This document shows, in pieces, positions 24,991 through 35,489 of a stretch of 64,000 nt of DNA. Each line of letters opens with the position of its first letter. Positions within the stretch are counted from its first letter, which is position 1. Under the pieces are notes generated by a model. The model ran no database searches. It saw only the letters and a program-made list of their open reading frames with translations, and was not told where the DNA came from. The translations under genes and the position numbers were made by a program. The stretch covers positions 1,054,001 through 1,118,000 of the forward strand of contig NZ_LT635480.1 in NCBI RefSeq assembly GCF_900120375.1, read 5' to 3'. Source of the stretch: Ndongobacter massiliensis (GTDB taxonomy: Bacteria > Bacillota > Clostridia > Tissierellales > Peptoniphilaceae).

Positions 24991-26359
24991 GGCGCCCTCC
25001 TTTCTTGCGGGGACGGGTCTGACCCGGTTCGGAACAAACCTGCAGGACCGCCAATAGGGAAAAGCTGGCAACCAGTGAGGAACCGCCCGAGGTTAAAAAA
25101 GGAATGGTAATGCCCGTCAAAGGAATCACCTTCATCACGCCGGCAAACATAATCAGTGCCTGCGCCGCAAAAAGTGCACTCACGCAGAGCGCCAAGACGC
25201 TGTAGAAATCGCGCGCCTGCTCCATCGCCACTTTGAAACCGCGATAAACGAGCAGGGCAAAAAGCATCATCACGCAAATGCCCATAAAAGCCCCCATCTC
25301 CTCGACGATGGAAGCGAAAATAAAATCCGAATACCCCAAAGGAATCGTATCCGGGTGCCCCAAACCGATGCCGGTCCCGAAAAAGCCTCCTTCTGCCAGC
25401 GCAAACAGCGATTGCACAATTTGGTAGCCCTTATCATTGCTGTCGCTCCACGGATCCAGCCAAATATCAAAACGCACACGAATATGGTGAAAAAGGCGAT
25501 ACGCCAGATAAAGTCCGGCGCCTGCCACCACGATGTTGAGTACAATCTGCCAGGGACGTCGCTCATACGAAAACTGCGCCGCCGTCAAAACGATGAAAAA
25601 TACGATGGCGGTGCCCAATTCCTTCTGTAAAAAGAAGATGCCGATCAAAAGGTAAGTGCCGACGAGCAGGCCGAGAGTTCCAAATATGCCGCGCCTGGAT
25701 TTCGGCTTTTTTTCCGCGACAAGGTCGTCCGCATTTGCTGCCGCCAACTCTTCCATTTCTTCCACGTTCTCGCGCTTGTAATACCACGAGGCGATAAAAA
25801 AAACAAAGCTGAGTTTTGCCAATTCAGAGGGTTGAAGGAGCACGCCCCCCAATGAAATCCAGTTCTTCGCTCCGTGAATTTCCGTGCCGAAAACGAGCGT
25901 CACAAGAAGCAATCCTGCCGTGAGTGCAAAGAAAAAAATAGTTTTTCCCATCCAAATGTTTTTCGTCGCGCGAAAAAACAGGTAGACGACAAAATAAACC
26001 GCCATGCCGACTAGGTACATAAACATCTGCCGCACACCCAGACCAAAATCAATGCGTAAAATCATGACCACGCCGATGGAAAAAAGTGCCTGTGCGATCA
26101 ATAGCAGATAGCTGTCACCGGGGGTGAAACGCGAAATCAGCGTTGTCGATACGAAGGTTCCTACCAGAAGCAGGACACTCAAACTGATCGCCTGCGGTGT
26201 CAATTCCTGTACGCGATAGCCCAACACGAGCGCCAGGGCAAACAGCTGAAAAACGAGCACCAACCACTTGCCGCTGGCGTAATAGAAGCGATGCAAACGG
26301 CGCGTCTTGCGCGCCGGACTCGGCACCACCGTTTTGTTCGTCTGCGCGTCCGAATGCAT
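24977..26359 (-). CDS. FtsW/RodA/SpoVE (SEDS) peptidoglycan polymerase
   Basis: A 460-residue SEDS-family lipid II polymerase with ten or so membrane helices. GAKNWISLGGVLLQPSELAK, FFLQKELGTA, DPWSDSNDKGYQIVQSLFAL and the C-terminal VIPLTGITIPFLTSGGSS are diagnostic. An unusual cytosolic, acidic/lysine insertion (NVEEMEELAAANADDLVAEK) separates helices after the PSELAK motif. The ATG overlaps the FHA stop (TAATG). It is one of two SEDS proteins here; the other is at 62244. Confidence 0.92.
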   Translation of the reverse strand: MHSDAQTNKTVVPSPARKTRRLHRFYYASGKWLVLVFQLFALALVLGYRVQELTPQAISLSVLLLVGTFVSTTLISRFTPGDSYLLLIAQALFSIGVVMILRIDFGLGVRQMFMYLVGMAVYFVVYLFFRATKNIWMGKTIFFFALTAGLLLVTLVFGTEIHGAKNWISLGGVLLQPSELAKLSFVFFIASWYYKRENVEEMEELAAANADDLVAEKKPKSRRGIFGTLGLLVGTYLLIGIFFLQKELGTAIVFFIVLTAAQFSYERRPWQIVLNIVVAGAGLYLAYRLFHHIRVRFDIWLDPWSDSNDKGYQIVQSLFALAEGGFFGTGIGLGHPDTIPLGYSDFIFASIVEEMGAFMGICVMMLFALLVYRGFKVAMEQARDFYSVLALCVSALFAAQALIMFAGVMKVIPLTGITIPFLTSGGSSLVASFSLLAVLQVCSEPGQTRPRKKGGRRGTK

Positions 26360-26859
26360 TACGCCACCTCCGCATCCACAAAGCGAAACAGAAGCCCGCC
26401 GATGCGAATCTGATCTTCCGATTCCAGTTGTACTGGTCCCTCCAGCGGCTGATTATTGACATAGGTCGGATTGGTCGCGCCCAGATCGTCAATGTAGTAA
26501 AAATCCGTATCGCGTACGATACGCGCATGGTGCTTACTGACCCGGGAATCCTTCAGCACAATGCTGTTGTCGTCCGCCCGCCCGATGGTCGTATTATCGC
26601 TCAAATAGTACTCCGCCTGCACCGGAAAATCAAAACTCTCCGGGCGGCTGAGCAGTTGCAGGTGCGGCGCCCGCGGGACTTCCTTCTGCCAATTGGAACG
26701 TATGTCCAAAGTAATCATCTTGACGATCGTGTAGATGAAGCGCAACACGAGAATCACGAACAGAAACTTGAGTCCGGTCGCAAGGATTGTATAGAGGTTG
26801 ATCTCGCCCAACACATTGGTAAATAAAATTGTCTCCAGCAGATCGAAAATTGGTTCCAT
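26359..26859 (-). CDS. FHA domain protein with N-terminal membrane anchor
   Basis: A 166-residue protein: a membrane segment (about residues 20-45, INLYTILATGLKFLFVILVL), then a C-terminal FHA phosphothreonine-binding domain with TIGRADDNSIVL, SRVSKHHARI and TNPTYVNNQPL. Start at 26859 is fixed by GAAGGAGG. It heads the operon with ftsW and pbp. By analogy with FhaA/FhaB, it may recruit the synthase complex in response to Ser/Thr kinase signalling; no such kinase is encoded in this window. Confidence 0.88.
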   Translation of the reverse strand: MEPIFDLLETILFTNVLGEINLYTILATGLKFLFVILVLRFIYTIVKMITLDIRSNWQKEVPRAPHLQLLSRPESFDFPVQAEYYLSDNTTIGRADDNSIVLKDSRVSKHHARIVRDTDFYYIDDLGATNPTYVNNQPLEGPVQLESEDQIRIGGLLFRFVDAEVA

Positions 26860-26881
26860 AGCCCCTCCTTCAAGTAGGGGT

Positions 26882-26887
26882 ATTGTA
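26882..26887 (-). promoter_or_regulatory. -10 of FHA-ftsW-pbp operon
   Basis: TACAAT about 25 bp before the FHA start codon. The matching -35 position reads TTCGCG, a weak match. Upstream GATACAAT context is otherwise typical. Confidence 0.45.
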
Positions 26888-26936
26888 TCACAATGCGCTT
26901 CCACCGCGAAAATGCGGATACCTCATAAAACGCAGG

Positions 26937-27917
26937 TTATGCCATTGGATTTCCGCTGTCCTTTCGGTCTTCCTCCGTCGGTTTTTCCCCACCATTTTCC
27001 GTTTTCCCGCGCGGCGCATCGGACGGGATCTGCGGCGCACGAATCCCCGCATTTCTCTTCCGTGATGCATGGCGACGACTCCACAGCTTATACAGCAATG
27101 CAATCAGTAGCGCAGCGAGCACTGCCCACGGAAGGAGGACGATCAGGCCCGCCAACAGACCATTCAGTATATTGAGCGAGTCGTTCATGCCTTCGGCAAT
27201 ACGCGCCTTCAACTTCCCGAAAAAGCCCTGTGATACCACGGTTGTTCGCGTCTGCAGGGAAAGAGAAATCGTCGCATACTGCACTTGGCTGTCCAAACTT
27301 TTCAGCGTCGCCGTCGTGCGTTCAATCTCCTCCCGCACCTCCTGCAACTGCGTTTCAATGGCCAGCAAATCCTCAATGGTTTCCGCGTTTTCCAGTAACG
27401 CCAGCAGGCGCTCTTCTTGGACACCCAAGGTTTTGAGCCGCGCATCCGTATCAATATACTGCTGCGTGATGTCGTCCGTCTGCGTATGCGCCGACTGCAC
27501 TTCGCCCAATTGTTTCAGCGCTTCCATCGCTTCCGTGAACCGTTCGGCATCGACCCGCAGGGTCAGTTCCGCATGGCAAAATGCATCGCTTTTTTCAATC
27601 CAACTGTTTTCCACATAGCCGGCGAAATCTTTCGCCAGCGTTTCCGCCTGTTCCTGCGCACTGGCGAGATCGTCGACCTGCATCTCCAGCGCCCCGGTTT
27701 GTATGCGTTTGCGCGGCACCGCAACGTCTGTCGCCTCTTGCACAGAAGGTTTCATCGCTTCTTTCGGCATTTCCGCGATAAAATCTTCCTGCGGCATTTG
27801 CGCAACCATGCTTTGTGCAGCCTCCCCGTCGCTCTTTTCAGTCGACGACGCGCTGCAGGCGCTGAGCAGGAATATAGCCAGACACAGCGCAATACAAATT
27901 CGTTTTAACTTTCGCAT
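26937..27917 (-). CDS. DUF4349 lipoprotein
   Basis: A 326-residue envelope protein of the DUF4349 family. It has an N-terminal lipoprotein signal MRKLKRICIALCLAIFLLSAC with lipobox LLSAC, a Ser/Glu-rich linker, a periplasm-facing domain with a long helical hairpin (TQTDDITQQYIDTDARLKTL to EVREEIERTTATL), and a C-terminal transmembrane helix followed by a basic tail. Function of the family is unknown; similar proteins appear near envelope-stress genes. Start at 27917 is set by GGAGGAGGA. It overlaps the upstream ybaK stop by 13 bases, so it is the tail of the same operon. Confidence 0.87.
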   Translation of the reverse strand: MRKLKRICIALCLAIFLLSACSASSTEKSDGEAAQSMVAQMPQEDFIAEMPKEAMKPSVQEATDVAVPRKRIQTGALEMQVDDLASAQEQAETLAKDFAGYVENSWIEKSDAFCHAELTLRVDAERFTEAMEALKQLGEVQSAHTQTDDITQQYIDTDARLKTLGVQEERLLALLENAETIEDLLAIETQLQEVREEIERTTATLKSLDSQVQYATISLSLQTRTTVVSQGFFGKLKARIAEGMNDSLNILNGLLAGLIVLLPWAVLAALLIALLYKLWSRRHASRKRNAGIRAPQIPSDAPRGKTENGGEKPTEEDRKDSGNPMA

Positions 27918-28390
27918 TCCTCCTCCTTTACCACGTCCACAAAGGGCGCTTGGATAAATTCCGCCAGAGCTTCTGCGGAAAGTTTCACTTGCACGCCGAT
28001 CTGCCCCGCGCTGATCGCGATGATGCCTTCCCGGCGTGCTCGTACATCTAAAAAAGTTCGCAGCGGTTTTTTCAAACCGATTGGGGAACACCCGCCGTGC
28101 ACATATCCTGTCAATGGTTTCAGCTTTTTTTGCGGCAGCATCTCCACTTTTTTCAGCCCCGCAGCCTTCGCCGCTTTTTTCAAATCCAGGTGTGCGGGCC
28201 CGGGAATGATGCAGACGATGGCTTCGTGCTCGCCCTCGACGACGAGCGTCTTAAATACTTTTTGTGGCGGCAACCCGATTTTTTCCGCCACATGTACCGC
28301 ATCCAGCACACCGTCGGACACGTCATAAAATCCCGGTTCGTAGGCAATTTTCTGGCGATCCAATATGCGCATTACATTCGTCTTTTTCAT
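27905..28390 (-). CDS. ybaK: YbaK/EbsC family Cys-tRNA(Pro) deacylase
   Basis: A 161-residue trans-editing enzyme that hydrolyses mischarged Cys-tRNA(Pro). Core family features are KTNVMRILD at the N-terminus, VFKTLVVEG with the catalytic-region lysine, and GYVHGGCSPIGLKK. The start ATG at 28390 has TGGGAGG upstream; an upstream in-frame extension to 28465 lacks a site. It lies between tadA and the DUF4349 gene on one strand. Confidence 0.9.
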   Translation of the reverse strand: MKKTNVMRILDRQKIAYEPGFYDVSDGVLDAVHVAEKIGLPPQKVFKTLVVEGEHEAIVCIIPGPAHLDLKKAAKAAGLKKVEMLPQKKLKPLTGYVHGGCSPIGLKKPLRTFLDVRARREGIIAISAGQIGVQVKLSAEALAEFIQAPFVDVVKEEECES

Positions 28391-28477
28391 GCTTCCTCCC
28401 ATTACCGCTGATCGATTCCGTTGTCCTTTTTCTCCTGTCCCAACACCAACAATCTCGTTTGGCAAACAAACCGCAGC

Positions 28478-29125
28478 TTATTTTCGCTTTTGTGCACGTC
28501 GTTGCTGAAAAAACGTGCGCAATAGCGCAGCGCAGCGCTTGGAAAGAACCGGGCGCGCCACACGCACGCGGGCGAACAGATTCGGCAAACGCGTCAGATC
28601 ACACGCCGAACCGCAGCACCCTCGTGCGGGATCCGGTGTGCCAAACACCAAGCGCCCCACGCGTGCATTTAATAGGGCGCCCGTGCACATGGCGCAGGGT
28701 TCCAACGTCACATACAGAGCGGTTTCACACAGGCGCCAGCCCAGTTGTCGCGCGCCCGCTTCCAGTACCAACAGCTCCGCGTGCGCAAGAGCGCTGCCTT
28801 TTTCTTCGACGCGATTGCCCGCGCGTGCGATGATGCGATTGTGCCACACGAGGACGGCGCCGACGGGGACCTCGCCGCGTCGAGCGGCGCGCGCGGCTTC
28901 CCGCAGAGCGACCTTCATAAAGTAGGCGTCGAGCGGGCGCCGCTCGTGACGGAGCAACGCACGGGGACGCTGTTTGCCCTTGGGACCTGTGAGCACCGGC
29001 TTGAGGGGGCGGCGGATGATGGAGCCGGCGCTCGGCCGCAGGCGGAGCGCCGAGCGGGGCAACACGGCTGCGGACGGTACTGCCTTCGGGTCCGCGGCCG
29101 ACACATCAAGAGGTCGCTTTGCCAT
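28478..29125 (-). CDS. tadA: tRNA adenosine(34) deaminase with N-terminal extension
   Basis: Zinc deaminase converting wobble A34 to inosine in tRNA-Arg. Catalytic elements are His115-Ala-Glu117 (AHAELL) and Pro143-Cys144-x-x-Cys147 (PCAMC). The usual TadA start (…FMKVALREAARAARRGEVPVGAV) occurs only at residue 69; before it lies a ~65-residue Arg/Pro-rich, probably disordered extension. The ATG at 29125 has GAGG six bases upstream and overlaps the uvrA 3' end by 20 bases. If the extension is not made, an internal GTG near 28996 could start the protein. Confidence 0.85.
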   Translation of the reverse strand: MAKRPLDVSAADPKAVPSAAVLPRSALRLRPSAGSIIRRPLKPVLTGPKGKQRPRALLRHERRPLDAYFMKVALREAARAARRGEVPVGAVLVWHNRIIARAGNRVEEKGSALAHAELLVLEAGARQLGWRLCETALYVTLEPCAMCTGALLNARVGRLVFGTPDPARGCCGSACDLTRLPNLFARVRVARPVLSKRCAALLRTFFQQRRAQKRK

Positions 29126-31961
29126 GTCCGACCTCGATGCGGTCCCGTTCCAAAATGGGAGCCAAGTATCGCCCCGTGTAGGAGCGCGGTTCCTGCACCA
29201 CGGTCTCCGGGGTGCCCGCCGTTACGACGGTACCGCCGCCGTCGCCGCCTTCGGGTCCCAGATCGACGATCCAGTCCGCCACTTTAATGACGTCCAAATT
29301 GTGTTCAATGACGACAATCGAATTTCCGGCGTCGATCAGCCGTTGAAATACCAGAATCAGGCGGGCAATGTCCGCCGTATGCAGACCGGTGGTCGGTTCG
29401 TCCAAAATATAAATGGTCTTTCCGGTCGATACTTTTCCCAACTCCGCCGCCAATTTGACGCGCTGCGCCTCTCCGCCGGAAAGTTCCGTCGATGGTTGCC
29501 CGATTTTGAGATAGCCCAAGCCGACGTCCACCAGCGTTTGCAAACGGCGCCGGATACCCGCGTGATGCGCAAAGAACTCCAATCCCTCGTCAATGGTCAT
29601 TTCTAAAATATCGCTAATCGTCTTGCCTTTATAGTGAACCTGCAGCGTTTCGCGGTTATAGCGCTTCCCGTGACACACTTCGCACGGCACATACACATCG
29701 GGCAAAAAATGCATTTCCACCTTGATGGTGCCGTCGCCCTTGCAGGCTTCACAGCGACCGCCCTTGACGTTGAAAGAGAAACGCCCCTTATCATAGCCGC
29801 GCAGCTTTGCTTCATTGGTCATGGCAAAGACGTCGCGGATCAGGTCAAAAACCTTCGTGTAGGTCGCAGGATTGGAGCGCGGCGTGCGTCCGATCGGCGA
29901 CTGGTCGATTTCTATGACTTTGTCCAGGGCTTCCAGACCGCGAATGCCCCGATAGCGCCCCGGGCGCAGGCGCGCGTGATTCAAACGGTTGGCAAGTACT
30001 TTGTAAAGGATGCCTTCGACAAACGAACTCTTCCCGGATCCCGATACACCCGTAATACAAGTAAGCACGCCGAGGGGAATCTCGATGTCGATGTCCTTGA
30101 GATTATTCTCCTGACAGCCGCGCACACACAACATCGACGTGGGCGTGCGCCGCTCCGTCGGTACGGGAATAAATTTCCGATGTGTCAGGTAATCGGCGGT
30201 AATCGAATTTTTTGCCTGTACGATGTCGAGCGCAGGTCCGCTGTATACAATGTGTCCGCCGTGAATGCCGGCGCCGGGTCCTACATCGACAATCCAATCC
30301 GCCGCGCGCATGGTGTCTTCATCGTGTTCGACGATAATCAGCGTATTGCCCAATGAGGTCAATCCGCGCAGGGACGACAGCAATCGATCATTGTCGCGCT
30401 GATGCAAACCGATGGAAGGCTCGTCCAACACGTAAATGACGCCGACCAGACCGGCGCCGATCTGTGTGGCGAGACGGATGCGCTGCGATTCGCCGCCGGA
30501 GAGAGTCGCCGCATAGCGGTCGAGGGTCAGATATTCCAACCCCACGTCAATCAGAAACCGCAGACGCGCCAAAATTTCTTTCATAATGGGTTTGGCGACA
30601 ATCTGTTCTGTTTCGCTGAATTGCAGACTTTTTGCCCAATCGTAAGCGTCTTTGACGCTGAGTTTCGTAAACTCACTGATATTTTTGCCCTGAATCTGTA
30701 TGGCAAGGGCTTCCGGACGCAGCCGATCGCCATGGCAGGTTTCACATGTGTTTTCCGCCATATATTCTTCAATGCGATGCTGCATGGCATCCGACGTTTG
30801 ACGGTACCGCCGGGTCAAATTCGGAATGACGCCTTCCCAGACATCGTGAAACACTTTGTTGCCGGAAAAATGCGATTGAAAAGAAAATCGCACCGTCCGA
30901 TTGCCGGTCCCATAGAGCAGATCTTCAAAAAACTCTTTGGGTGCATTGCCGATGGGTTCATCGAGGGACACCCCATGCATTTTCGCCAAAGCCGCAATCA
31001 TTTCATAGTAGTAGGTCTTCGGCTGACTCGTAGCGAAGGGCGCCACGGCGCCCTCGCGAATCGACAAGTCGGGATTCGGAATGCACAACTGCGGATCGAC
31101 GGCAGCGTGAAAACCGATACCGTTGCAGTCCGGACAGGCGCCGAAAGGGCTGTTGAAGGACAGCAGGCGCGGTTCGATTTCATCAATGGACATATGCCCG
31201 TTCGGACAAGCTAAGCGCGACGAAAATCGGTGCGCCGGACCGTCCACTTCCTGGATGACAACCAAACCGTCCGCCTGCTCCAACGCCGTTTCCACCGAAT
31301 CGCTCAGGCGCGAAGCAATGCCGGAACGCACAACCAAACGGTCGACGATGATGGAAATATCGTGCTTCTTATTTTTATCCAAGTTGATTTCATCTGTAAT
31401 TTCTGCCGGCTCTCCGTCGATGCGCAAGCGCGTATAGCCCATGCGCCCGATATTTTCAATCGCTTTTTTGTGCTGTCCTTTCTTGGCGCGGATGACTGGC
31501 GACTCGATAAGAATGCGCGTCCGCTCCGGCAATGCGAGCACGGCGTCGACGATCTGATCCACGGAGGACGCCTGAATCTCTGCGCCGCAAACCGGACAGA
31601 TTGCATGGCCCGCTTTGGCGTATAACAGACGCAGATAATCGTAAATTTCCGTCACCGTACCGACGGTTGAACGCGGATTGCGATTGGTCGTCTTCTGATC
31701 GATGGAAATGGAGGGCGATAGCCCCTCCACCGCATCGACATCCGGCTTATCCATCTGTCCCAAAAACTGGCGCGCATAACTGGACAGACTCTCGACATAG
31801 CGGCGCTGTCCCTCCGCGTAAATCGTATCAAAGGCCAGCGAGCTCTTTCCCGAGCCGCTGAGCCCGGTCATCACAATCATTTGATTGCGCGGCAAAACGA
31901 GCGACACATCTTTCAGATTATTGGCGCGCGCGCCGCGAATTACTATATTTTCAAGCGTCAT
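29106..31961 (-). CDS. uvrA: Excinuclease ABC subunit A
   Basis: A 951-residue damage-recognition ATPase of nucleotide excision repair, full family length. Two ABC modules are present: Walker A GLSGSGKSS near residue 35 and GVSGSGKSS near 640, two ABC signatures (LSGGESQRIRLA, LSGGEAQRVKLA), and zinc-binding Cys pairs in CPVCGAEI, CETCHGDRLRPEA and CEACKGDG/CEVCHGKRYN. AAAGGAG precedes the ATG. It is 66 bp downstream of uvrB, so the two form one operon, as in many Firmicutes. Confidence 0.97.
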   Translation of the reverse strand: MTLENIVIRGARANNLKDVSLVLPRNQMIVMTGLSGSGKSSLAFDTIYAEGQRRYVESLSSYARQFLGQMDKPDVDAVEGLSPSISIDQKTTNRNPRSTVGTVTEIYDYLRLLYAKAGHAICPVCGAEIQASSVDQIVDAVLALPERTRILIESPVIRAKKGQHKKAIENIGRMGYTRLRIDGEPAEITDEINLDKNKKHDISIIVDRLVVRSGIASRLSDSVETALEQADGLVVIQEVDGPAHRFSSRLACPNGHMSIDEIEPRLLSFNSPFGACPDCNGIGFHAAVDPQLCIPNPDLSIREGAVAPFATSQPKTYYYEMIAALAKMHGVSLDEPIGNAPKEFFEDLLYGTGNRTVRFSFQSHFSGNKVFHDVWEGVIPNLTRRYRQTSDAMQHRIEEYMAENTCETCHGDRLRPEALAIQIQGKNISEFTKLSVKDAYDWAKSLQFSETEQIVAKPIMKEILARLRFLIDVGLEYLTLDRYAATLSGGESQRIRLATQIGAGLVGVIYVLDEPSIGLHQRDNDRLLSSLRGLTSLGNTLIIVEHDEDTMRAADWIVDVGPGAGIHGGHIVYSGPALDIVQAKNSITADYLTHRKFIPVPTERRTPTSMLCVRGCQENNLKDIDIEIPLGVLTCITGVSGSGKSSFVEGILYKVLANRLNHARLRPGRYRGIRGLEALDKVIEIDQSPIGRTPRSNPATYTKVFDLIRDVFAMTNEAKLRGYDKGRFSFNVKGGRCEACKGDGTIKVEMHFLPDVYVPCEVCHGKRYNRETLQVHYKGKTISDILEMTIDEGLEFFAHHAGIRRRLQTLVDVGLGYLKIGQPSTELSGGEAQRVKLAAELGKVSTGKTIYILDEPTTGLHTADIARLILVFQRLIDAGNSIVVIEHNLDVIKVADWIVDLGPEGGDGGGTVVTAGTPETVVQEPRSYTGRYLAPILERDRIEVGHGKATS

Positions 31962-32027
31962 ACAAACTCCTTTATTGACGTCTTATTGTCCTCTGCCGCA
32001 CCTCTTGCAACCTCCCTCGGCGCCGAC

Positions 32028-34031
32028 TCAGCGCAATGCCACTTCTTCGAGGCCGTATTGCTTCTGCAGTGCGCGAATCTGATCGCGAATATCCGCCGCG
32101 CGTTCGAAATCGAGTTCTTCCGCCGCCTTGCGCATTGCAATCTCCAGCGATAACAGGATCTCCTTGACATCGCCCACCGTCACGACGTCTTTTTCCATTT
32201 CCGGAACATGATAACCGGCTTCACTTTCCGCGGCGACTTCTGTGGTAATAATCTCATGGATCGGCTTCACGATGCTCTTTGGAATGATGCCATGTGCCTC
32301 ATTGTAAGCAGTCTGAATGGAACGCCGGCGATTCGTTTCGTCGATGGCGGCACGCATCGCTTCGGTAATTACATCGCCGTAAAGCACCACGCGCCCCTGT
32401 GCATTGCGCGCCGCGCGCCCGATGGTCTGAATCAGAGACGTTTCCGAACGCAGAAAACCCTGCTTGTCGGCGTCCAAAATCAAAATCAGCGAGACTTCCG
32501 GCAAATCCAGCCCCTCGCGGAGCAGATTGATGCCGATCAGTACATCGTACTTGCCCAAGCGCAGATCGCGGATGATCGCCATGCGCTCCAGCGTGTCGAT
32601 ATCCGAATGTAAGTACGTCACTTTTACGTCGAGCGCTTCCAAATAATCGGTGAAGTTTTCCGCCGATTTTTTTGTCAGCGTTGTAATCAGGACGCGTTCC
32701 CCGCGCGCCGCCGTCTCGCGCACTTCACGCAGCACATCGTCCATCAGGTTCGTCATAGGGCGCACTTCCACTTTCGGATCCAGCAGCCCCGTCGGACGAA
32801 TCAACTGATCGACAATCTGCGTCGAATGCGTTTCCTCGAAGGCGGCAGGCGTTGCCGAAACGAAAAGAGCCTGCGGAATCAACGACGAAAACTCCTGGAA
32901 AGTAAGCGGACGATTGTCCAATGCCGACGGCAAACGAAACCCGTAATCGACTAAATTCTGTTTGCGCGCGCGGTCGCCGTTGAACATGCCGTTGACCTGT
33001 GGCAACGTAACATGGCTCTCATCGACAAAGAGCATAAAGTCTTTCGGAAAATAATCGATCAGTGTATAGGGTCGACTGCCGGGCGGGCGTTGACTCAAAT
33101 GTCGGGAGTAATTTTCAATGCCCGAGCAAAAGCCGACTTCTTTGAGCATTTCCATGTCATAAAGCGTGCGCTGCTCCAGTCGCTGCGCTTCGACCAATTT
33201 ATTTTGTGCGCGCAGTTCCGCCAGGCGCTCGGTTAGCTCTTCTCCAATCGTCTCCACAGCGCGATCGACTTTCGCGCGCGTCGTCGCATAGTGCGACGCC
33301 GGAAAGATCAGCACGTGATTGCGTCCGCCGAGAATTTCGCCGGTGAGCGCTTGAATTTCGGTAATGCGGTCAATTTCATCGCCGAAAAACTCCACGCGCA
33401 CCGCCTCTTCATTGGAACCGGCCGGGTAAATGTCGACCGTATCGCCACGCACGCGAAAGGTCCCTCGCTCGAAACTGATATCATTGCGCGTATATTGGAT
33501 ATCGATCAGTTTGCGCAACACTTCATCCCGATCCATCTGCATCCCCGGGCGGAGGGAGACGGTCATATGCTCGTAGTCGATCGGGTCCCCCAGCCCGTAG
33601 ATACAGGACACGGACGCGACAATAATCACATCGCGCCGCTCAAACAGCGCTGCCGTCGCCGAATGGCGCAGTTTATCGATCTCGTCATTAATGGACGAGT
33701 CCTTGGCAATATACGTATCCGTTGCGGCGACATACGCCTCCGGCTGGTAGTAGTCATAATAGGAAACAAAATATTCCACCGCATTTTCCGGGAAAAATTC
33801 GCGGAATTCAGAACAAAGCTGAGAAGCCAAGGTCTTATTGTGCGCCAACACAAGGGTCGGGCGCTGCACGCGCTCAATGATATTGGCCATGGTAAACGTC
33901 TTGCCCGACCCGGTTACGCCGCGCAGCGTCTGGTAATGATCGCCGCGCTGTAACCCCTTTACCAAAGCATCGATTGCTTCGGGCTGATCGCCGGTCGGCC
34001 GGAATGAAGCGTGTATTTTGAAATCTGTCAT
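32028..34031 (-). CDS. uvrB: Excinuclease ABC subunit B
   Basis: A 667-residue helicase-like subunit of UvrABC. Visible are GVTGSGKT (Walker A), the beta-hairpin region [27 protein letters not shown] (helicase motif), the QTIGRAARN motif VI, and a C-terminal UVR domain for UvrC ([23 protein letters not shown]). I chose the ATG at 34031, with GGAGGT four bases upstream, over a GTG two codons earlier that overlaps the ribosome binding site. Confidence 0.97.
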   Translation of the reverse strand: MTDFKIHASFRPTGDQPEAIDALVKGLQRGDHYQTLRGVTGSGKTFTMANIIERVQRPTLVLAHNKTLASQLCSEFREFFPENAVEYFVSYYDYYQPEAYVAATDTYIAKDSSINDEIDKLRHSATAALFERRDVIIVASVSCIYGLGDPIDYEHMTVSLRPGMQMDRDEVLRKLIDIQYTRNDISFERGTFRVRGDTVDIYPAGSNEEAVRVEFFGDEIDRITEIQALTGEILGGRNHVLIFPASHYATTRAKVDRAVETIGEELTERLAELRAQNKLVEAQRLEQRTLYDMEMLKEVGFCSGIENYSRHLSQRPPGSRPYTLIDYFPKDFMLFVDESHVTLPQVNGMFNGDRARKQNLVDYGFRLPSALDNRPLTFQEFSSLIPQALFVSATPAAFEETHSTQIVDQLIRPTGLLDPKVEVRPMTNLMDDVLREVRETAARGERVLITTLTKKSAENFTDYLEALDVKVTYLHSDIDTLERMAIIRDLRLGKYDVLIGINLLREGLDLPEVSLILILDADKQGFLRSETSLIQTIGRAARNAQGRVVLYGDVITEAMRAAIDETNRRRSIQTAYNEAHGIIPKSIVKPIHEIITTEVAAESEAGYHVPEMEKDVVTVGDVKEILLSLEIAMRKAAEELDFERAADIRDQIRALQKQYGLEEVALR

Positions 34032-34065
34032 CGCCACCTCCGAACAAATGTTTGCTATTATGATA

Positions 34066-35370
34066 CTACTTTTCCGGCGTCTCCGCTTGCACTTTTTTTG
34101 CTTCTTCTATGGCGCGCTGCAGCTGGGTATCTTCCTCTCGGTGCTCTACACCAATTCCCTGAATGCCTTCGGGCAATTCCACTACAATATCCGGTTCAAT
34201 GCCCTTTTCATGAATATGCGCCCCCGAAGGTGTTAGGTATTCGGCGACCGTGATTTTATAGCCTCCGTCTTTCGGCTCGGCAAACAGCGGAAACAGGCGC
34301 TGTACAATGCCTTTCCCATAGGTCTTCGTACCGATGGCAATCGCGCGCTGATTGTCGCGCAAGGCGCCGGTTAAAATTTCCGAAGCGGAAGCCGAACCGC
34401 CGTTGACCAGCAACACCACGGGCAGCGTTTCCTGCTCAGCATCGGAGGAAACCACTTCTTTTTCGCCATTTTTCGATACTGTCGTCACAATCGTGGCGTC
34501 GCCCAGCAGATAATCCGCAATTTCGTCACACGCGGTCAGCAACCCACCGGGATTATTGCGCAAGTCGATAATTACCGATTTCGCCCCCTGTGCTTTCAAA
34601 TCCTCAAAATGCGCCTGAAATGCCTGTGCCGTCGGCTCGTCAAACGAAGTGATCTGCAAATATCCCACGGCGTCTTCCAACATTTGTGAATGAACACTCT
34701 CCACGTGGATGATTTCGCGGACAATGGATATGTCTAAAGTTTGTACGTTCTCGCCCTCCGTTCGCTGAATCGTAAGCGTGACGGGCGCACCGACTTCCCC
34801 GCGCATGTGCGTAACCGCTGCATCCATCTCCTGCGCCGTATAATTGACACCGTCCACGGCAAGCACTTTATCCCCGGCAAGAATGCCGGCACGCGCACCG
34901 GGTGTATCGGCAATGGGCGAAACCACCGTAATAAGTCCGTCCGTTCCGCCTGTTACGACGACGCCGATGCCGGCAAACTCCCCCGCCGTATCCTCCATCA
35001 GACGTGAAAACTCCTCCCCCGTATAAAAGACGGTGTAGGGATCCTTCGTCGCTTCAAAAAGTCCCTTATACAATCCGATTTCCATTTGCTGGTCGTCAAT
35101 GCCGAACAGGTAATTTTCCTTCAACGCTTTCGAAAGATACCGGATCATGTTCATAATGCGTTGATCGCGTTCTCCTTCGGATTCCTCGGCCGTGGTCGAT
35201 GCGGACGACTCCCCTTGGGTCGTATCCCCCGATTCCTCTGTGCCGGGCACCGCCGACGGAATCGGCTGCGGTTCCGCCTTTCGTGCGCAATTTTCGCCCA
35301 GCGAAAAGCTGCCCCATGCGACAAGAAGTACCACCACCATCCAGATTATATTGCTGCGCAGTCGTTTCAT
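34066..35370 (-). CDS. S41 carboxy-terminal processing protease (CtpA)
   Basis: A 434-residue extracytoplasmic serine protease with an N-terminal membrane anchor (residues 8-25), an acidic Ser/Thr-rich linker, a PDZ domain (~130-215, [20 protein letters not shown]) and the peptidase domain. The Ser-Lys dyad is Ser328 in GGSASASEI and Lys353 in KTYGKG. CtpA proteases adjacent to M23/FtsEX genes typically control cell-wall hydrolases or their adaptors. It sits 35 bp before uvrB and 120 bp after the M23 gene. Confidence 0.92.
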   Translation of the reverse strand: MKRLRSNIIWMVVVLLVAWGSFSLGENCARKAEPQPIPSAVPGTEESGDTTQGESSASTTAEESEGERDQRIMNMIRYLSKALKENYLFGIDDQQMEIGLYKGLFEATKDPYTVFYTGEEFSRLMEDTAGEFAGIGVVVTGGTDGLITVVSPIADTPGARAGILAGDKVLAVDGVNYTAQEMDAAVTHMRGEVGAPVTLTIQRTEGENVQTLDISIVREIIHVESVHSQMLEDAVGYLQITSFDEPTAQAFQAHFEDLKAQGAKSVIIDLRNNPGGLLTACDEIADYLLGDATIVTTVSKNGEKEVVSSDAEQETLPVVLLVNGGSASASEILTGALRDNQRAIAIGTKTYGKGIVQRLFPLFAEPKDGGYKITVAEYLTPSGAHIHEKGIEPDIVVELPEGIQGIGVEHREEDTQLQRAIEEAKKVQAETPEK

Positions 35371-35489
35371 GTATTCCCCTTTTCATTTCTGTCGAAAGAA
35401 AACCGCCATTCCAATGAATAGCGGTTCCCCTGTCCGATTTCCGTGTTTCCTACTGTTCAAACCATACGATAGAAAGGTGCCGCCTCTCG

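Noticed and set aside
28930-29100. GC-rich segment upstream of the TadA core as SRP RNA
   Set aside because: SRP RNA is often next to tadA in Firmicutes, but the conserved GGAAGNAGC-type apical loop is missing; the segment is better explained as coding.
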